64,000 nucleotides of DNA from Phycisphaerales bacterium (GCA_016716475.1 JADJWG010000001.1:868001-932000), one strand, 5' to 3'; counted from the first letter of the stretch, positions 8,638 to 17,828 are shown. Made by a program: numbers and translations. Notes: generated by a model from the letters alone, not told the origin.

Positions 8638-11175
8638 ATGAGGATCCGGAGAAGCTGGCAGTTGCTGGCGGCGGCGTGTTGCGCATCGGCCGCAGCAACG
8701 TTTGCGATGGCCCAGTCGGACTTGTTCCGGCCTGGCTTTACGCAACTCGAATCACCCAACAGCATTCGAATCGCGATTGAGGCCGAGCCGGTACCCGATT
8801 ATGACGGCGGCACCCGCGCCTATTGCGAGGCCTCGTCGCAGCGCTGCGACTTCGAAAAGATCGCACTCGTACAGTTCGTCGATATCAACAATCCGTCTGA
8901 GTGCCCGGCTCCGGCCAACGACCCCAACGTACCCAAGTACTCAGACTTCACCGCGATTTCGACGACGGTGGCGCGTAACGGGGTCTACCCGATTCTCGTG
9001 GTGGTCAACCCGTTCGACTTTGACCCTCCCGGAGACAAGGTTCGCGTCTGGATCGACTGGAACCAGGATGAGACCTTCGATGACGCCGTTTATCCGGCCG
9101 GCGAGCGGTACAACCTGGCAGCGAACACCTCCAACGGCCAGTTCACTGGCAATATCCATGTACCGGTAGGTGCGACACTCGGTCAGACGCGTATGCGCAT
9201 TCGGCTGGAGTGGGCGACGGACCCCGGCACCGGACCGTGTGGCACGATCCAGTACGGCGAAGTCGAAGACTACACCGTCAACGTGATTGCAGCCGCACCC
9301 GAAGGCGCCTGCTGCGTCGGCGGCAATTGCAGCGGTCCCATGCCCGCGTCGACCTGCAACTCTCAGGGTGGAACGTACCTCGGTGACGGCTCGCAGTGCA
9401 CCGATCCGAACCCCTGCCAGGGTGGCTGCTGCCTCGGCGGCCTCGACAACTGCCAGGTGACTACCCAGGCCGGTTGCGCCACGCTCGCCGGAGACTACCA
9501 GGGCGGCGGCACGACTTGTGATGCCTGCCCGAAGACCGGCGACACCTGCGACACACCGGTCGTCGTCACGATCGGCACGGATTTCGCCGGCTACTCCGAC
9601 ACCAACCGGACCTGCGGCCGCTTCAACAGCATCCCGGTCAGTTCGACGAACTGCCTGGGCTCATTCGCCGGCGGCGAGGACCTGGTTTATCGGCTCGACG
9701 TCGCGCAGGACATCTGCGTAGATATCCTCGTTCAGAACCTCGGACCCGATTCCAACTTCGCGGTCGTCATCGATGACCAGTGCGTGGGCACGCCGTGCCT
9801 CTACGGGCTGGCGCACACCTCCGGCCAGGTCCTGCTCGAAAGCGTCCTGCTCCCGGCCAGTCCTGAGAACCTCTACCTCGTGATTGACTCGCAGACCGGG
9901 TGCATGAGTGACATCCAGGTCATCATCATCCCGGCAGCGGCCCCGTGTGCGACGGGCGCCTGCTGCGGTGGCGCCGGCGGCTGCACCGACAACATCGCCG
10001 ACGTGAACTGCTTCCTGCAGGGCGGCGTGTACCTCGGTGACGGTTCGACCTGCGACTTCGCGACGGACTGCAACGGCAACGGAACGCCCGATATCTGCGA
10101 CATCCTCACGGGCAACTCCGACGACTGCAACGGCAACGACATCCCCGACGACTGCGAGATCAACTCGACGACCGATGCTGACGGGAACGGTGTGCTCGAC
10201 GCCTGTGATCCGGACTGCAACAACAACGGCGTTCCGGATGCGTGCGAACTCAATGCCGGCCTCGGCAATTGCGCGACCGTCTACCCGGCGCTCGCCGGCA
10301 CGGGCGAAGATTGCAACAACAACGGTATTCTTGATGCCTGCGAGGGTGATCCGCTCTGGCAGCAGCAGTGGGATACCGGCTTCAAGCAGGGCAACCTCGG
10401 CTTTGCCGGCGCGACGGCTTACTTTGCCGGCATTGTGAGCTTCGACGTCGAGGCAGGCCACGAGACCATCTACGGTGTGCGCGTCGCGTGGCCGGTTCAG
10501 GCCACCATCCTCGGCCTGCCATACAGCGTGTACATCTGGAGCGATCCGAACCAGGATGGTAACCCGGCCGATGCTCAGGTTCTGCGCGCGGGCACGGGTA
10601 ACATCACGATCACGAACCCGAACAGCTCAACCGTTCAGGCCGTGTTCCAGAACCACGTGCTGCCGCCGATCACGTTGAACGTCGGGCAGAAGTACTTCGT
10701 CGGCTTCATCATTCAGACGGTCGTGGCGCCGGGCAACCCGCTGTCGTTCGACTTCGGTCCTAACAACCAGCGGAGCTGGCTGATTGCTTCGCAGACCGGG
10801 TTTACGCCGCCCATTGATCCGAACGATCTTGGCGCTGCGTACAGCATTGCCCTGAACACCATGGCCAATATCGGGTTCCCGTACAACCTGATGATCCGGC
10901 CGATGGGTGCGCTCAGTGGTCCGGTTTGCCTGCCGTCTTCCTGCCCGGGTGACTCGAACGGTGACGGCGTGGTCAACTTCGCCGACATCTCGCCGTTTAT
11001 TGCCGCGATCAAGGCCGGCAATGCGGGCAACTGGACGTGCAACCTCGGTGCCGGTTTCGGCCCGTACCTGAACAGCGATGCCAACGGTGACGGCGTGGTC
11101 AACTTCGCCGACATCTCGCCGTTCATCGGCCTGCTGAAGGCCCCGCCCCCGCCCTGCGTGAGCGTGTGCCCGTAA
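8638..11175 (+). CDS. Secreted Cys-rich protein with GEVED-like domain and dockerin-like C-terminus (paralog 2)
   Basis: An 845-residue exported protein and paralog of the preceding gene. The ATG at 8638 follows AAAGGGAGA and begins a signal peptide ending near FAMAQS. Residues of about 45-205 look like a GEVED-type beta-sandwich (WIDWNQDETFDD, then YGEVEDYTVNV), absent from paralog 1. Cys-rich GACC repeats, the module shared with paralog 1, type-3-like calcium-binding repeats (DCNGNGTPDICD) and one beta-sandwich module follow. It ends in two dockerin-like EF-hand loops. These features imply a calcium-stabilised secreted protein that may be tethered by cohesin-dockerin-like contacts. No catalytic residues were recognised. 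Confidence 0.85.
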   Translation: MRIRRSWQLLAAACCASAAATFAMAQSDLFRPGFTQLESPNSIRIAIEAEPVPDYDGGTRAYCEASSQRCDFEKIALVQFVDINNPSECPAPANDPNVPKYSDFTAISTTVARNGVYPILVVVNPFDFDPPGDKVRVWIDWNQDETFDDAVYPAGERYNLAANTSNGQFTGNIHVPVGATLGQTRMRIRLEWATDPGTGPCGTIQYGEVEDYTVNVIAAAPEGACCVGGNCSGPMPASTCNSQGGTYLGDGSQCTDPNPCQGGCCLGGLDNCQVTTQAGCATLAGDYQGGGTTCDACPKTGDTCDTPVVVTIGTDFAGYSDTNRTCGRFNSIPVSSTNCLGSFAGGEDLVYRLDVAQDICVDILVQNLGPDSNFAVVIDDQCVGTPCLYGLAHTSGQVLLESVLLPASPENLYLVIDSQTGCMSDIQVIIIPAAAPCATGACCGGAGGCTDNIADVNCFLQGGVYLGDGSTCDFATDCNGNGTPDICDILTGNSDDCNGNDIPDDCEINSTTDADGNGVLDACDPDCNNNGVPDACELNAGLGNCATVYPALAGTGEDCNNNGILDACEGDPLWQQQWDTGFKQGNLGFAGATAYFAGIVSFDVEAGHETIYGVRVAWPVQATILGLPYSVYIWSDPNQDGNPADAQVLRAGTGNITITNPNSSTVQAVFQNHVLPPITLNVGQKYFVGFIIQTVVAPGNPLSFDFGPNNQRSWLIASQTGFTPPIDPNDLGAAYSIALNTMANIGFPYNLMIRPMGALSGPVCLPSSCPGDSNGDGVVNFADISPFIAAIKAGNAGNWTCNLGAGFGPYLNSDANGDGVVNFADISPFIGLLKAPPPPCVSVCP

Positions 11176-11252
11176 GCGCGTCGTTCTGACATCGGAGAGA
11201 CGAGCGTTTTCGCTCACACGCGGGTCGGTGATCCCCGGATCACCGACCCGCG
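10943..11252 (+). repeat. Duplicated 3' segment, copy B
   Basis: Counterpart of 7651-7959, encoding the dockerin-like end and 3' hairpins of the second paralog with only scattered substitutions. Confidence 0.75.
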
Positions 11253-11504
11253 ACTGTTGCACAACACCTGGCGTACGGACGTGTTGGCCTGGAAGGACAG
11301 CCCACCGCGTGTAGACCGCAGCCCTTCTCACTATCCCCTGCCTACACTCAAGGCGTGCGACCGATCCCGGCAAGTTCATCTATCCCTGTGTTGGGAATCG
11401 ATCCAACCACACGAAACTACGCCATCTGGCAGCGCTTGGGTGCCCTGTCCAACAGAACCCTCCGCCGGACGGCCCCTGCACGATCTACGAAAGGGAACCT
11501 ACGC
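11176..11504. other. Intergenic region, 329 bases
   Basis: It contains the 3' hairpins of dockerin gene 2 at 11202-11252. The rest precedes the lipoprotein gene; only its ribosome site (AAGGGA at 11491-11496) is clear. Confidence 0.5.
11202..11252 (+). terminator. Tandem 3' hairpins of dockerin gene 2
   Basis: GAGCG-TTTT-CGCTC at 11202-11215, then a perfect 16-bp stem with arms CGCGGGTCGGTGATCC (11219-11234) and its complement (11237-11252). One base pair differs from the copy at 7926-7959 and the change is compensated on the other arm, which supports a selected RNA fold. Confidence 0.7.
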
Positions 11505-12224
11505 ATGCACTCCGTCGGCCGTTCGATCGCCCTCATCCCGCTCCTCCTCTGCACGACGGCCTGCGCGCCGCGCTATGAGCTGCGTCTCACCACATACGCC
11601 GCCCACGACGCCAAACGGACCCCCGCCACCGGCCCGATACAGGTCACCGTCGCCACCGCCCCGAGCGAACCCCTGCTCGAACCGGAAGTCCGCCGCAAGA
11701 TCACGATCCTTCTCACCCAGCAAGGCCATGAGGTCGTTCAAGGTCGCCCCGGGGCACTCGTTCTGGCCGCCTTTCTCGGCATGGGCGCAGAACGCTGGGT
11801 CTCGACCACACGTTCTGTCACGGAACCGGGCGGCTATGGCTCGGCGCGCTACTACGACGGTCGCGGCCGAGTTCGCACCATCACCACGTACTACCCCAGC
11901 CGCACCTTCTACGTCCCTTATACCTACGCCGTGTACCCGCGCGTTCTGACCTTGACGCTTTTCCGCACACCCACCGACCCGGAAATCTCCGACAACGGCC
12001 ACACCAACACGGGACTGCCCGAGCGAGTGACGTCGGACGATGTGCTCTGGCGCGCCACCGTGCATTACGCCGGGCCCGACCCCGACGTCCGCGCTGTCGT
12101 CGACTTCCTGCTGATCCCCGCCCTCGAACGCTTTGGTACCGACACCGGCCGTGAAATCAGCGTGGTCCTGGCCGAGGACGATCCCCGCGTTACGCAATTG
12201 CGCGCCGCCCTGACCGCGCCCTGA
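11505..12224 (+). CDS. Hypothetical lipoprotein
   Basis: A 239-residue protein. The ATG at 11505 follows AAGGGA and starts a signal peptide with lipobox CTTAC, so it should be lipid-anchored in the envelope. The mature part has a predicted alpha/beta region and a Tyr-rich stretch (TTYYPSRTFYVPYTYAVYP, about residues 128-146), then a C-terminal region ending near ALTAP. The overall look resembles DUF4136-like lipoproteins, but I cannot assign a family firmly. It ends five bases before the convergent permease gene. Confidence 0.65.
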   Translation: MHSVGRSIALIPLLLCTTACAPRYELRLTTYAAHDAKRTPATGPIQVTVATAPSEPLLEPEVRRKITILLTQQGHEVVQGRPGALVLAAFLGMGAERWVSTTRSVTEPGGYGSARYYDGRGRVRTITTYYPSRTFYVPYTYAVYPRVLTLTLFRTPTDPEISDNGHTNTGLPERVTSDDVLWRATVHYAGPDPDVRAVVDFLLIPALERFGTDTGREISVVLAEDDPRVTQLRAALTAP

Positions 12225-12228
12225 GTCG

Positions 12229-13929
12229 CTACGAAGTTTCGACGGCCGACGCCGACGCCCGCCGCGCGTAGAGCCCGATCCAGAGGAACAGCGCCCCGGC
12301 AAGGGCGTACGACAATGCGAACGCATACCCCCGCTCGAGCACAACCTGCGCCGCCCCCGCTTCGACCTGATCCCACACGAAAAGCGCATGCAACTCGTTC
12401 CCCACGAGCCGATACGCGTGCAGCAGCCCCAGACCCGTCAGCCCCGCCGCCACAAAACACCACGCCGCCGCGGCACGAAAGCGTTGCCGGATCAATTCCG
12501 TCGCCAGGGCTGCGAGAATCAGGGTGACGATGATCCAGGCCTCGTTGGCACCGCGGATCGCGAGCAACCCCCGCAGCAGACCGGCCTGGTACGGCGCCGG
12601 GTCCGCACGCAGCAATTCGGCGAATGTCGTCGTGGCTCCGAGCGCGAAGGTGAAGTTGTCCAGGGTAATGAGTAACAGCGCCGCCATGGCCGGGAAAAAG
12701 GCGAGCGCCACCGCGGGGGCATGCTCTCGCGGCGTCGTCTGAAAGGCCTGCGCCGTGATGATGATGCCGATATACATCACGATGGCCGCACCCGCCTCAA
12801 CCGGTACGACACTCACCAGCAGCCCGCCGAGCCCGAACAGGAACGCCATGGTGAAGAACAGGCCGTTCAACACGGAATAACTGCTGCGCGCCCCAAGCGC
12901 CTTCCAGCCCGGATGACCGATGTAGATCGTTGTCGGAAAACACGACCCGAACAGGCCGGCCGCGATACTGCCGATTCCGTTCATGGCCAGGGCCGGGGCC
13001 GTCGCGAAACGGTCACCGGCGGCTTCGGCCGACTCGATGTTCTGCAGCGAACCCAGGAGGTTCAACAATCCCATCGGCACCGAAACCGCCAGGAACCGCA
13101 GCAGCAGGTCGGGCCGTTCGAGCAAGAGCGTCCACACGGCCTGGCCGCTGAACACGGGCGGTGTCCAGCGTACCTCGTGCAGCGCTGTCACGATGGCTTC
13201 CGGGCGCAGCGCCGCGGGCGCAGCGAGCCAACCGCCGTTGCCGGTCCCCGGCACCGCGCTATGTTCCAGCGCCACCAGCAGCCACGCGACTCCCGTACCG
13301 AACACCACCGCGATCAGCCCGCCGGGCAGCCGGCCGGGAAAATGAAAACGTCCGAAGTAGGCCAGCAGCAGGATCGCCAGCGGAGTCACACCGATAAGCG
13401 GATAGGCGTAGATGCGAAACGCAAAGTCGGCCGCAATGAACGTGATGCCCACGGCCGCCAGCACGCCGAGCAGCGCTGCCCGCGGCGTCACGCGGCGCAA
13501 CCGTTCGGCACAGAAAGCCCCGGCGAACTCGATCAACCCACTGACAAGGCAGGCCAACAGGCCTACGGCCCACGTCAACTCCGGGTCCTGGGTTTCCTGG
13601 TAGACCGGACGCATGACGAAGTAGATGTAGGCGATGACCGACGGGGTGTTGATGCCGTAGGGCAGTGCGGTGCAGGCCGGATTGCCCCAGCGCCGGGCGC
13701 TGCGCCGGGCCTGCCACGCATAGAACAGGTTCCCCAGCAACAGACTGAGCGCGACGCCGGGCAGAATCCGCCCAAAGATGATCTCCGGTGGGAGACCGGC
13801 GAAGGCGGTGGACCCGGCCAGGGCGACGATCAGCAGCACCTGCGCGAGGTTATCCACCATCAGGCCGAAGAATCCATCGAGATCACCCCGGGTCCAGAGC
13901 GGGGGGCGCTGCATGGTGGCCGTCGTCAT
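12229..13929 (-). CDS. NCS2-like xanthine/uracil family permease
   Basis: A 566-residue integral membrane protein with roughly twelve to fourteen hydrophobic segments. Blocks such as PYGINTPSVIAYIYFVM, PMGLLNLLGSLQNIESAEAAGD and GSCFPTTIYIGHPGWKALGARS match the substrate-facing helices of NCS2/AzgA nucleobase transporters, including the family's short beta-strand-like central segments. Nucleobase:cation symport in the inner membrane is the likely role; the ligand cannot be read. The ATG at 13929 is chosen because the open frame upstream shows no coding bias, but no good ribosome site is seen, and 13914 is a possible alternative. No purine or pyrimidine genes are nearby. Confidence 0.75.
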   Translation of the reverse strand: MTTATMQRPPLWTRGDLDGFFGLMVDNLAQVLLIVALAGSTAFAGLPPEIIFGRILPGVALSLLLGNLFYAWQARRSARRWGNPACTALPYGINTPSVIAYIYFVMRPVYQETQDPELTWAVGLLACLVSGLIEFAGAFCAERLRRVTPRAALLGVLAAVGITFIAADFAFRIYAYPLIGVTPLAILLLAYFGRFHFPGRLPGGLIAVVFGTGVAWLLVALEHSAVPGTGNGGWLAAPAALRPEAIVTALHEVRWTPPVFSGQAVWTLLLERPDLLLRFLAVSVPMGLLNLLGSLQNIESAEAAGDRFATAPALAMNGIGSIAAGLFGSCFPTTIYIGHPGWKALGARSSYSVLNGLFFTMAFLFGLGGLLVSVVPVEAGAAIVMYIGIIITAQAFQTTPREHAPAVALAFFPAMAALLLITLDNFTFALGATTTFAELLRADPAPYQAGLLRGLLAIRGANEAWIIVTLILAALATELIRQRFRAAAAWCFVAAGLTGLGLLHAYRLVGNELHALFVWDQVEAGAAQVVLERGYAFALSYALAGALFLWIGLYARRASASAVETS

Positions 13930-14154
13930 ACGTAACTCGCAGAGTGGCGCTTGGCCGTCGTAGCGGCAGATCATCCCGGCTACGCCGATTCCAGTCCCAA
14001 AGACATCGTAGGGACAGCAGGCCGTTGGCGACAAGTTCGCAGCGGTGCGAGTGGCGCAGCGCCGTGGCTCTGAGTATCATCCATTCGCTGGGCAGAGCAG
14101 CCGGACGCGGAGCGCCGGAGCACGGCGCCAGCACAGAGCGAGGACGACGCGGCC

Positions 14155-14739
14155 ATGGCCATTCAGTATCGTTGCGAGAGTTGCGCGGAGCCGATCGAAG
14201 TCGATGATGAACTGGCTGGGCAAACGGCCCGCTGCCCCTATTGCGGTTCCGCCGGGACGATCCCAGCGCACTCGACGTATGCGCCCGGCGCGGCGGTCGT
14301 AGCGCGGCCGGCGCGTTGGGAAGAGCGGGAAGAAGTAACCTCCGAAACGTTTCAGCGTACCCCTTCGGTGCCCCCGGCGACGCAGCGTCGCGCTCGCACG
14401 CTGGGAACCTATGCCCTCGTCACGACGCTACTCGGCTTGCTGTGCCTGGGGGTCGCGATGGTGCGCTCGTTGATGCTGTTGGCGCGCCTGGGCCTGCTCG
14501 AAGGGGAACCCGCCGAGGCACAGAAAGCCCTGGCGGAAACGTTTGATCCGGTGATCGTGGTCGCACAGTTCGCGATGGCTCTACTGCTTCTGGCCGGCTT
14601 CGTCCTGAGCATTGTGAGTCTCGCACAGAGCCGCCGCGGCAATTGGACCGCGCTTACCGCACTGCTGTTGTGCCTCGGGCTGGGGACCTGCCTCGTGCTA
14701 GCCGTGCTCGTCACGCTCGCGGGCCTGGGCACCGGTTGA
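14155..14739 (+). CDS. Zinc-ribbon membrane protein
   Basis: A 194-residue protein. Residues 7-33 form a zinc-ribbon (CESC, then CPYC), of the kind common at the N-terminus of small planctomycete membrane proteins. A linker of about 50 residues follows, then three hydrophobic segments near 86-108, 132-155 and 165-190. The predicted form is a membrane protein with a cytoplasmic zinc finger. Its function is unknown. It is divergent from the permease and is followed after about 190 bases by the DUF2203 gene. Confidence 0.65.
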   Translation: MAIQYRCESCAEPIEVDDELAGQTARCPYCGSAGTIPAHSTYAPGAAVVARPARWEEREEVTSETFQRTPSVPPATQRRARTLGTYALVTTLLGLLCLGVAMVRSLMLLARLGLLEGEPAEAQKALAETFDPVIVVAQFAMALLLLAGFVLSIVSLAQSRRGNWTALTALLLCLGLGTCLVLAVLVTLAGLGTG

Positions 14740-14931
14740 AGCATGCACCCCGTAGTACCGTCGCGCACTACGTTGCGTGGTTACCGGATGTATAGCGCGC
14801 AATGCACTGCCGCGCAGCAGTTTACGCGCAACCACGTTGACCCCCCCCAGCGCGGCGCCTACGCTTCTGTGTCTCGCACCGGTCATTGGCGATCCGAGAT
14901 CGGTGAGGAGCGGGATGCGAGGTACATCGGG

Positions 14932-15375
14932 ATGGGACCGTTTGAAACCATCGCCGCGTCGGATGAAGGCCGGGCGCTGTCGGCCGGCAACTTCACCCTG
15001 AGCCGCGCGAATCGCGCCCTGGTGTTGGTGCGCCGTGTCGTCACCGACATCATCACCGACTATGGCACCCTGGGAGAGTTGCGACGCGAACGCGACGACT
15101 GTGGCGACAATCCAAGCAACCGCGAACGTCTCGAAGAGCTCGACAGCCAAATCGACCAGCTCGTGGCACGGCTTGATGCACGCAACCGCGAGTTGCTGTC
15201 GATCGGCGCCGTCCTCAAGGACTGGCGCTCCGGGCTCGTTGATTTTCCCGCGCAGTACCAGGGCCGCCGGGTCTGGCTTTGCTGGCGCCTGGGCGAAGAC
15301 ACCATCACCCACTGGCACGAGTTGCACGAGGGCGTAACGGGTCGCCGCCCGATCGAAACAGGTGACTTCGACTGA
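14932..15375 (+). CDS. DUF2203 family protein
   Basis: A 147-residue soluble protein. Residues near 22-45 (FTLSRANRALVLVRRVVTDI) and the C-terminal block (LKDWRSGLVDFPAQYQGR, then VWLCWRLGEDTITHWHELHEG) match the DUF2203 pattern, a family of unknown function. The ATG at 14932 has GAGG about nine bases upstream and gives the usual family length; a longer open frame from 14743 lacks a ribosome site and coding character. The middle is helical with acidic and basic residues, suggesting a helical hairpin. Convergent with rpiB. Confidence 0.75.
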   Translation: MGPFETIAASDEGRALSAGNFTLSRANRALVLVRRVVTDIITDYGTLGELRRERDDCGDNPSNRERLEELDSQIDQLVARLDARNRELLSIGAVLKDWRSGLVDFPAQYQGRRVWLCWRLGEDTITHWHELHEGVTGRRPIETGDFD

Positions 15376-15437
15376 TCTTCGATTGATCCTGTGTCGGGGT
15401 CAGGAGACCCCCTGCTCGGCCGCGCCTACACACCGGA

Positions 15438-15935
15438 CTACGTCGGCGCTGACTCCGCCGGATCACACGGGCGTGCGGCTTGGTTCGTCGGATGGTGATT
15501 CTCCTCGAAACGGCGAATCTTCTCCACGCGCCTGGCATGCCGCCCACCCTCGAACTCCGTCTCAATCCAGACGCGCACAATCCCCTGCATCAGTGCATCC
15601 CCCACAAGATCCGCCGGCAGGCAGAGCACATTGGCGTCATTGTGGCGCCGTGACATCTGCGCAGTCAGTTCATCGTGGCACAGCGCCGCCCGCACACCAT
15701 GCACCTTGTTGGCCGAGATCGACATGCCGATGCCGCTGCCGCAGAAGAGCACTCCGCGGTCGGCTCGCAGTTCAGAGACGGCCTGCGCCACCGCTAGCCC
15801 CGCATCGGGATAGTCGCAGGGCTGCTCATCGTGCGTACCGAAGTCTGCGACCTGCAGGCCCATGCTTTGCAGCAGGGCCTTGATACGCTCCTTGGCCTCG
15901 AAGCCGCGGTGGTCGCTACCAACTGCGATCTTCAT
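15438..15935 (-). CDS. rpiB: Ribose-5-phosphate isomerase B
   Basis: A 165-residue RpiB/LacAB-type sugar-phosphate isomerase that interconverts ribose 5-phosphate and ribulose 5-phosphate in the pentose phosphate pathway. It starts MKIAVGSDHRG, with His 9 positioned as in the family, and carries the catalytic Cys 65 in LFCGSGIGMSI and the anion-binding HNDANVLCL stretch. The final 20 residues are a lineage-specific extension. GGAGGAG lies before the ATG at 15935, which sits inside the end of the upstream fusion gene (20-base overlap), so translation is likely coupled. The order matches Bacillus ywlC-ywlE-ywlF. Confidence 0.93.
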   Translation of the reverse strand: MKIAVGSDHRGFEAKERIKALLQSMGLQVADFGTHDEQPCDYPDAGLAVAQAVSELRADRGVLFCGSGIGMSISANKVHGVRAALCHDELTAQMSRRHNDANVLCLPADLVGDALMQGIVRVWIETEFEGGRHARRVEKIRRFEENHHPTNQAARPCDPAESAPT

Positions 15936-17055
15936 GCACAAACTCCTCCACCCGGACGCCGACAGCCCGTGCCAGATGCTCCGCACAGGCCCGATACGCT
16001 TCCGGCGGTCCTCCGTAGGGATCCGGAATCGGACCGGCCGCGTCGAGCAACTCCACACGTCCGGCTGCACCCGGAACCAGCTCGAGAACCGCGCGCCGGT
16101 GCTCCGGGGTCATGACGTAAACACGCTCCGCACGATGTACGAGTTCGACGGTCACCGGCTGTGATCGATGCCCGGACAGGTCGAGACCGCGGCGCCACAT
16201 TTCTTCGACAGCCCCCGTAGAGGCCGTCACATCCGCATACGCCATCGTACCCGCGGAGGCCACCTCATAGCCACGCGCCGCGAGTTCGTCCGCCGGACAC
16301 TCCAACTGCCGCGCGAGGGCCTCTCGGAAGAGCGCTTCCGCCATCGGGGAACGGCAGGAGTTCCCGGTACATACGATGAGAATTCGGCTTACCGCCATCC
16401 GCGCCACCGTCCGCTCATCAATCACCCCGGGGCGAACCACGCGCCAACGATTGCCACGCACCTCGACCAGTGTCGAGGCGCCCTGGTACCTCGTCCGGCC
16501 GCCGTCGATCGCGAACGCAACTTCCGCTCCGAATCCCGCGAGCGCCTCGCCCAACGTTGCCGGGGGCGGCACACCCGGACGATTCGCACTGGTGGCGATG
16601 ACGGGTAATTCTACTTCCTGTAACAGGCGGGTCGCGGCCGGGTGGTCCGGGCACCGCAGTCCGATGCCATCCTGATAGTAGACGGTCGCGCGGGCATCAG
16701 GTTCCAGTGTTCGCCCGGCGGCGGTTTCTCCTGGCGTACGTTCTTCACAGAGCAAAGTAAGTGGCCCGGGCCACCCGCGGCGTGCCAGCCGCCGAACCAG
16801 CCCGGTCGGGCGACTCAGGAAGCGGCCCGCAGCCGCCCTCTGCCCCAGGTGAACAGCGAAAGGCCGGTTGGGTGGTAAGCCCTTCAGGGCCCGCAGCCGC
16901 TGCACTGCCGTCGGGTTCCCCGCCGCCGCGGCGACCCCGTACACGGTTTCCGTGGGGAACAGGACCAGCGCCCCGGAGCGCAACGCCTCCGCCGCCGCCC
17001 GAAGCGAAGCGACATAAGCATTCGTATCCGAAGAGTTTATGATCACAAGCGACAT
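15916..17055 (-). CDS. Fusion: TsaC/Sua5-type threonylcarbamoyl-AMP synthase + low-MW (arginine?) phosphatase
   Basis: A 379-residue two-domain protein. Residues about 1-215 are a YrdC/Sua5 domain (VLFPTETVYGVAA, KGLPPNRPFAVHLG, SANRPGVPPP) that makes threonylcarbamoyl-AMP for tRNA t6A37. Residues about 220-379 are a low-molecular-weight phosphatase with P-loop CTGNSCRS (Cys 229, Arg 235) and general acid Asp 345 in IPDPYGG. The P-loop and the DPYGGPPEAY block resemble Bacillus YwlE, a protein-arginine phosphatase, more than the tyrosine phosphatase CLGNICRS form; the residue equivalent to YwlE Thr 11 is Ser. In Bacillus the same functions are separate neighbours with rpiB. The start at 17055 has only a weak ribosome site. 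Confidence 0.85.
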   Translation of the reverse strand: MSLVIINSSDTNAYVASLRAAAEALRSGALVLFPTETVYGVAAAAGNPTAVQRLRALKGLPPNRPFAVHLGQRAAAGRFLSRPTGLVRRLARRGWPGPLTLLCEERTPGETAAGRTLEPDARATVYYQDGIGLRCPDHPAATRLLQEVELPVIATSANRPGVPPPATLGEALAGFGAEVAFAIDGGRTRYQGASTLVEVRGNRWRVVRPGVIDERTVARMAVSRILIVCTGNSCRSPMAEALFREALARQLECPADELAARGYEVASAGTMAYADVTASTGAVEEMWRRGLDLSGHRSQPVTVELVHRAERVYVMTPEHRRAVLELVPGAAGRVELLDAAGPIPDPYGGPPEAYRACAEHLARAVGVRVEEFVHEDRSW

Positions 17056-17211
17056 CGGGTCCGTCCCACAGCGGGTGGGCGATTGTCGGCCAGGCAACCG
17101 CGGCCGTCAACGCATGCAACCCCATGGAAACAGCGCTCACCCCCCCACCCGACAAAGATAGATATCGGCTAGAACAAACGAACTTCCGGCCGCTGCAGCA
17201 TCGCATTCCCC

Positions 17212-17240
17212 TTGTCGCACCAGACACGGTATGCTAAATT
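17212..17240 (+). promoter_or_regulatory. Candidate sigma-70-like promoter
   Basis: TTGTCG at 17212-17217, a 17-base spacer, then TAAATT at 17235-17240, about 46 bases before the ATG of the 102-residue protein. Confidence 0.45.
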
Positions 17241-17285
17241 ATGCGGCTCGACTGAATTGCATGGACTGTATTGGTGGAGTCCCCC

Positions 17286-17594
17286 ATGGATATTGCTCCC
17301 GGAAACCTGGTGACCGTGCAGATGACGGCCGCACCGCAGAGCGAGGCCGCCCGCAAAACGCTCATCCGGCTCTTCCGCAAGGACCCCGAGATCGCCCGAC
17401 GCGAGCGCCAGAAGGCCCGTACGCGGCCCTCGTGGCAGACCAAACGTCGAGGCGGCCGCTTGTGGCACCACCAGATGCATTCGCAGCCGGCCTTCCCACT
17501 ACATGCCGGCGCCGAGTACCGCCTGTTCGCCAGTGTCGACGTGCTACGCGACCTGGCCAGTGTGGCGCGGTATGTGACGGTCAAGCCGGCCTGA
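17286..17594 (+). CDS. Small conserved-looking hypothetical protein
   Basis: A 102-residue basic protein with no signal peptide or membrane segment. The ATG at 17286 is preferred over an in-frame one at 17271 because GGTGGAG lies seven bases upstream. The middle (residues 28-63) is rich in Arg, Lys and Trp, including RPSWQTKRRGGRLWHHQMHS, which could contact nucleic acid. Its own candidate promoter (17212-17240) and a hairpin terminator (17634-17668) indicate a single-gene unit. No family was recognised. Confidence 0.6.
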   Translation: MDIAPGNLVTVQMTAAPQSEAARKTLIRLFRKDPEIARRERQKARTRPSWQTKRRGGRLWHHQMHSQPAFPLHAGAEYRLFASVDVLRDLASVARYVTVKPA

Positions 17595-17633
17595 CGCACC
17601 AGCTTTCCCTTGTCCCTCTCCCTGAAGCGTATG

Positions 17634-17668
17634 AGCCCCGGACCTCGGTTTGGCCGAAGTTCGGGGCT
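17634..17668 (+). terminator. Terminator hairpin after the 102-residue protein gene
   Basis: Outer arms AGCCCCGGAC and GTTCGGGGCT pair with one G-T wobble, enclosing an inner CTCGG/CCGAA-type stem. Short T-rich sequence follows. Confidence 0.6.
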
Positions 17669-17799
17669 GCTTCGTTGAATAACAGTACGCACGACAGTCA
17701 GACCAGAGCATCGACCACTGGGCACAGCCCGGCCACAGCGGCACGTACTCTGCGAAGGGCGCTTATTACGCTTTCGCCCTGAAATCTGGCGGAATTCCG

Positions 17800-17828
17800 T
17801 TGGTCCCGCCGTACGAGTGCGATATACT
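17800..17828 (+). promoter_or_regulatory. Sigma-70-like promoter of the PEP-CTERM gene
   Basis: TTGGTC at 17800-17805, a 17-base spacer, then TATACT at 17823-17828. The ATG is at 17961, giving a leader of about 125 bases. Confidence 0.6.
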
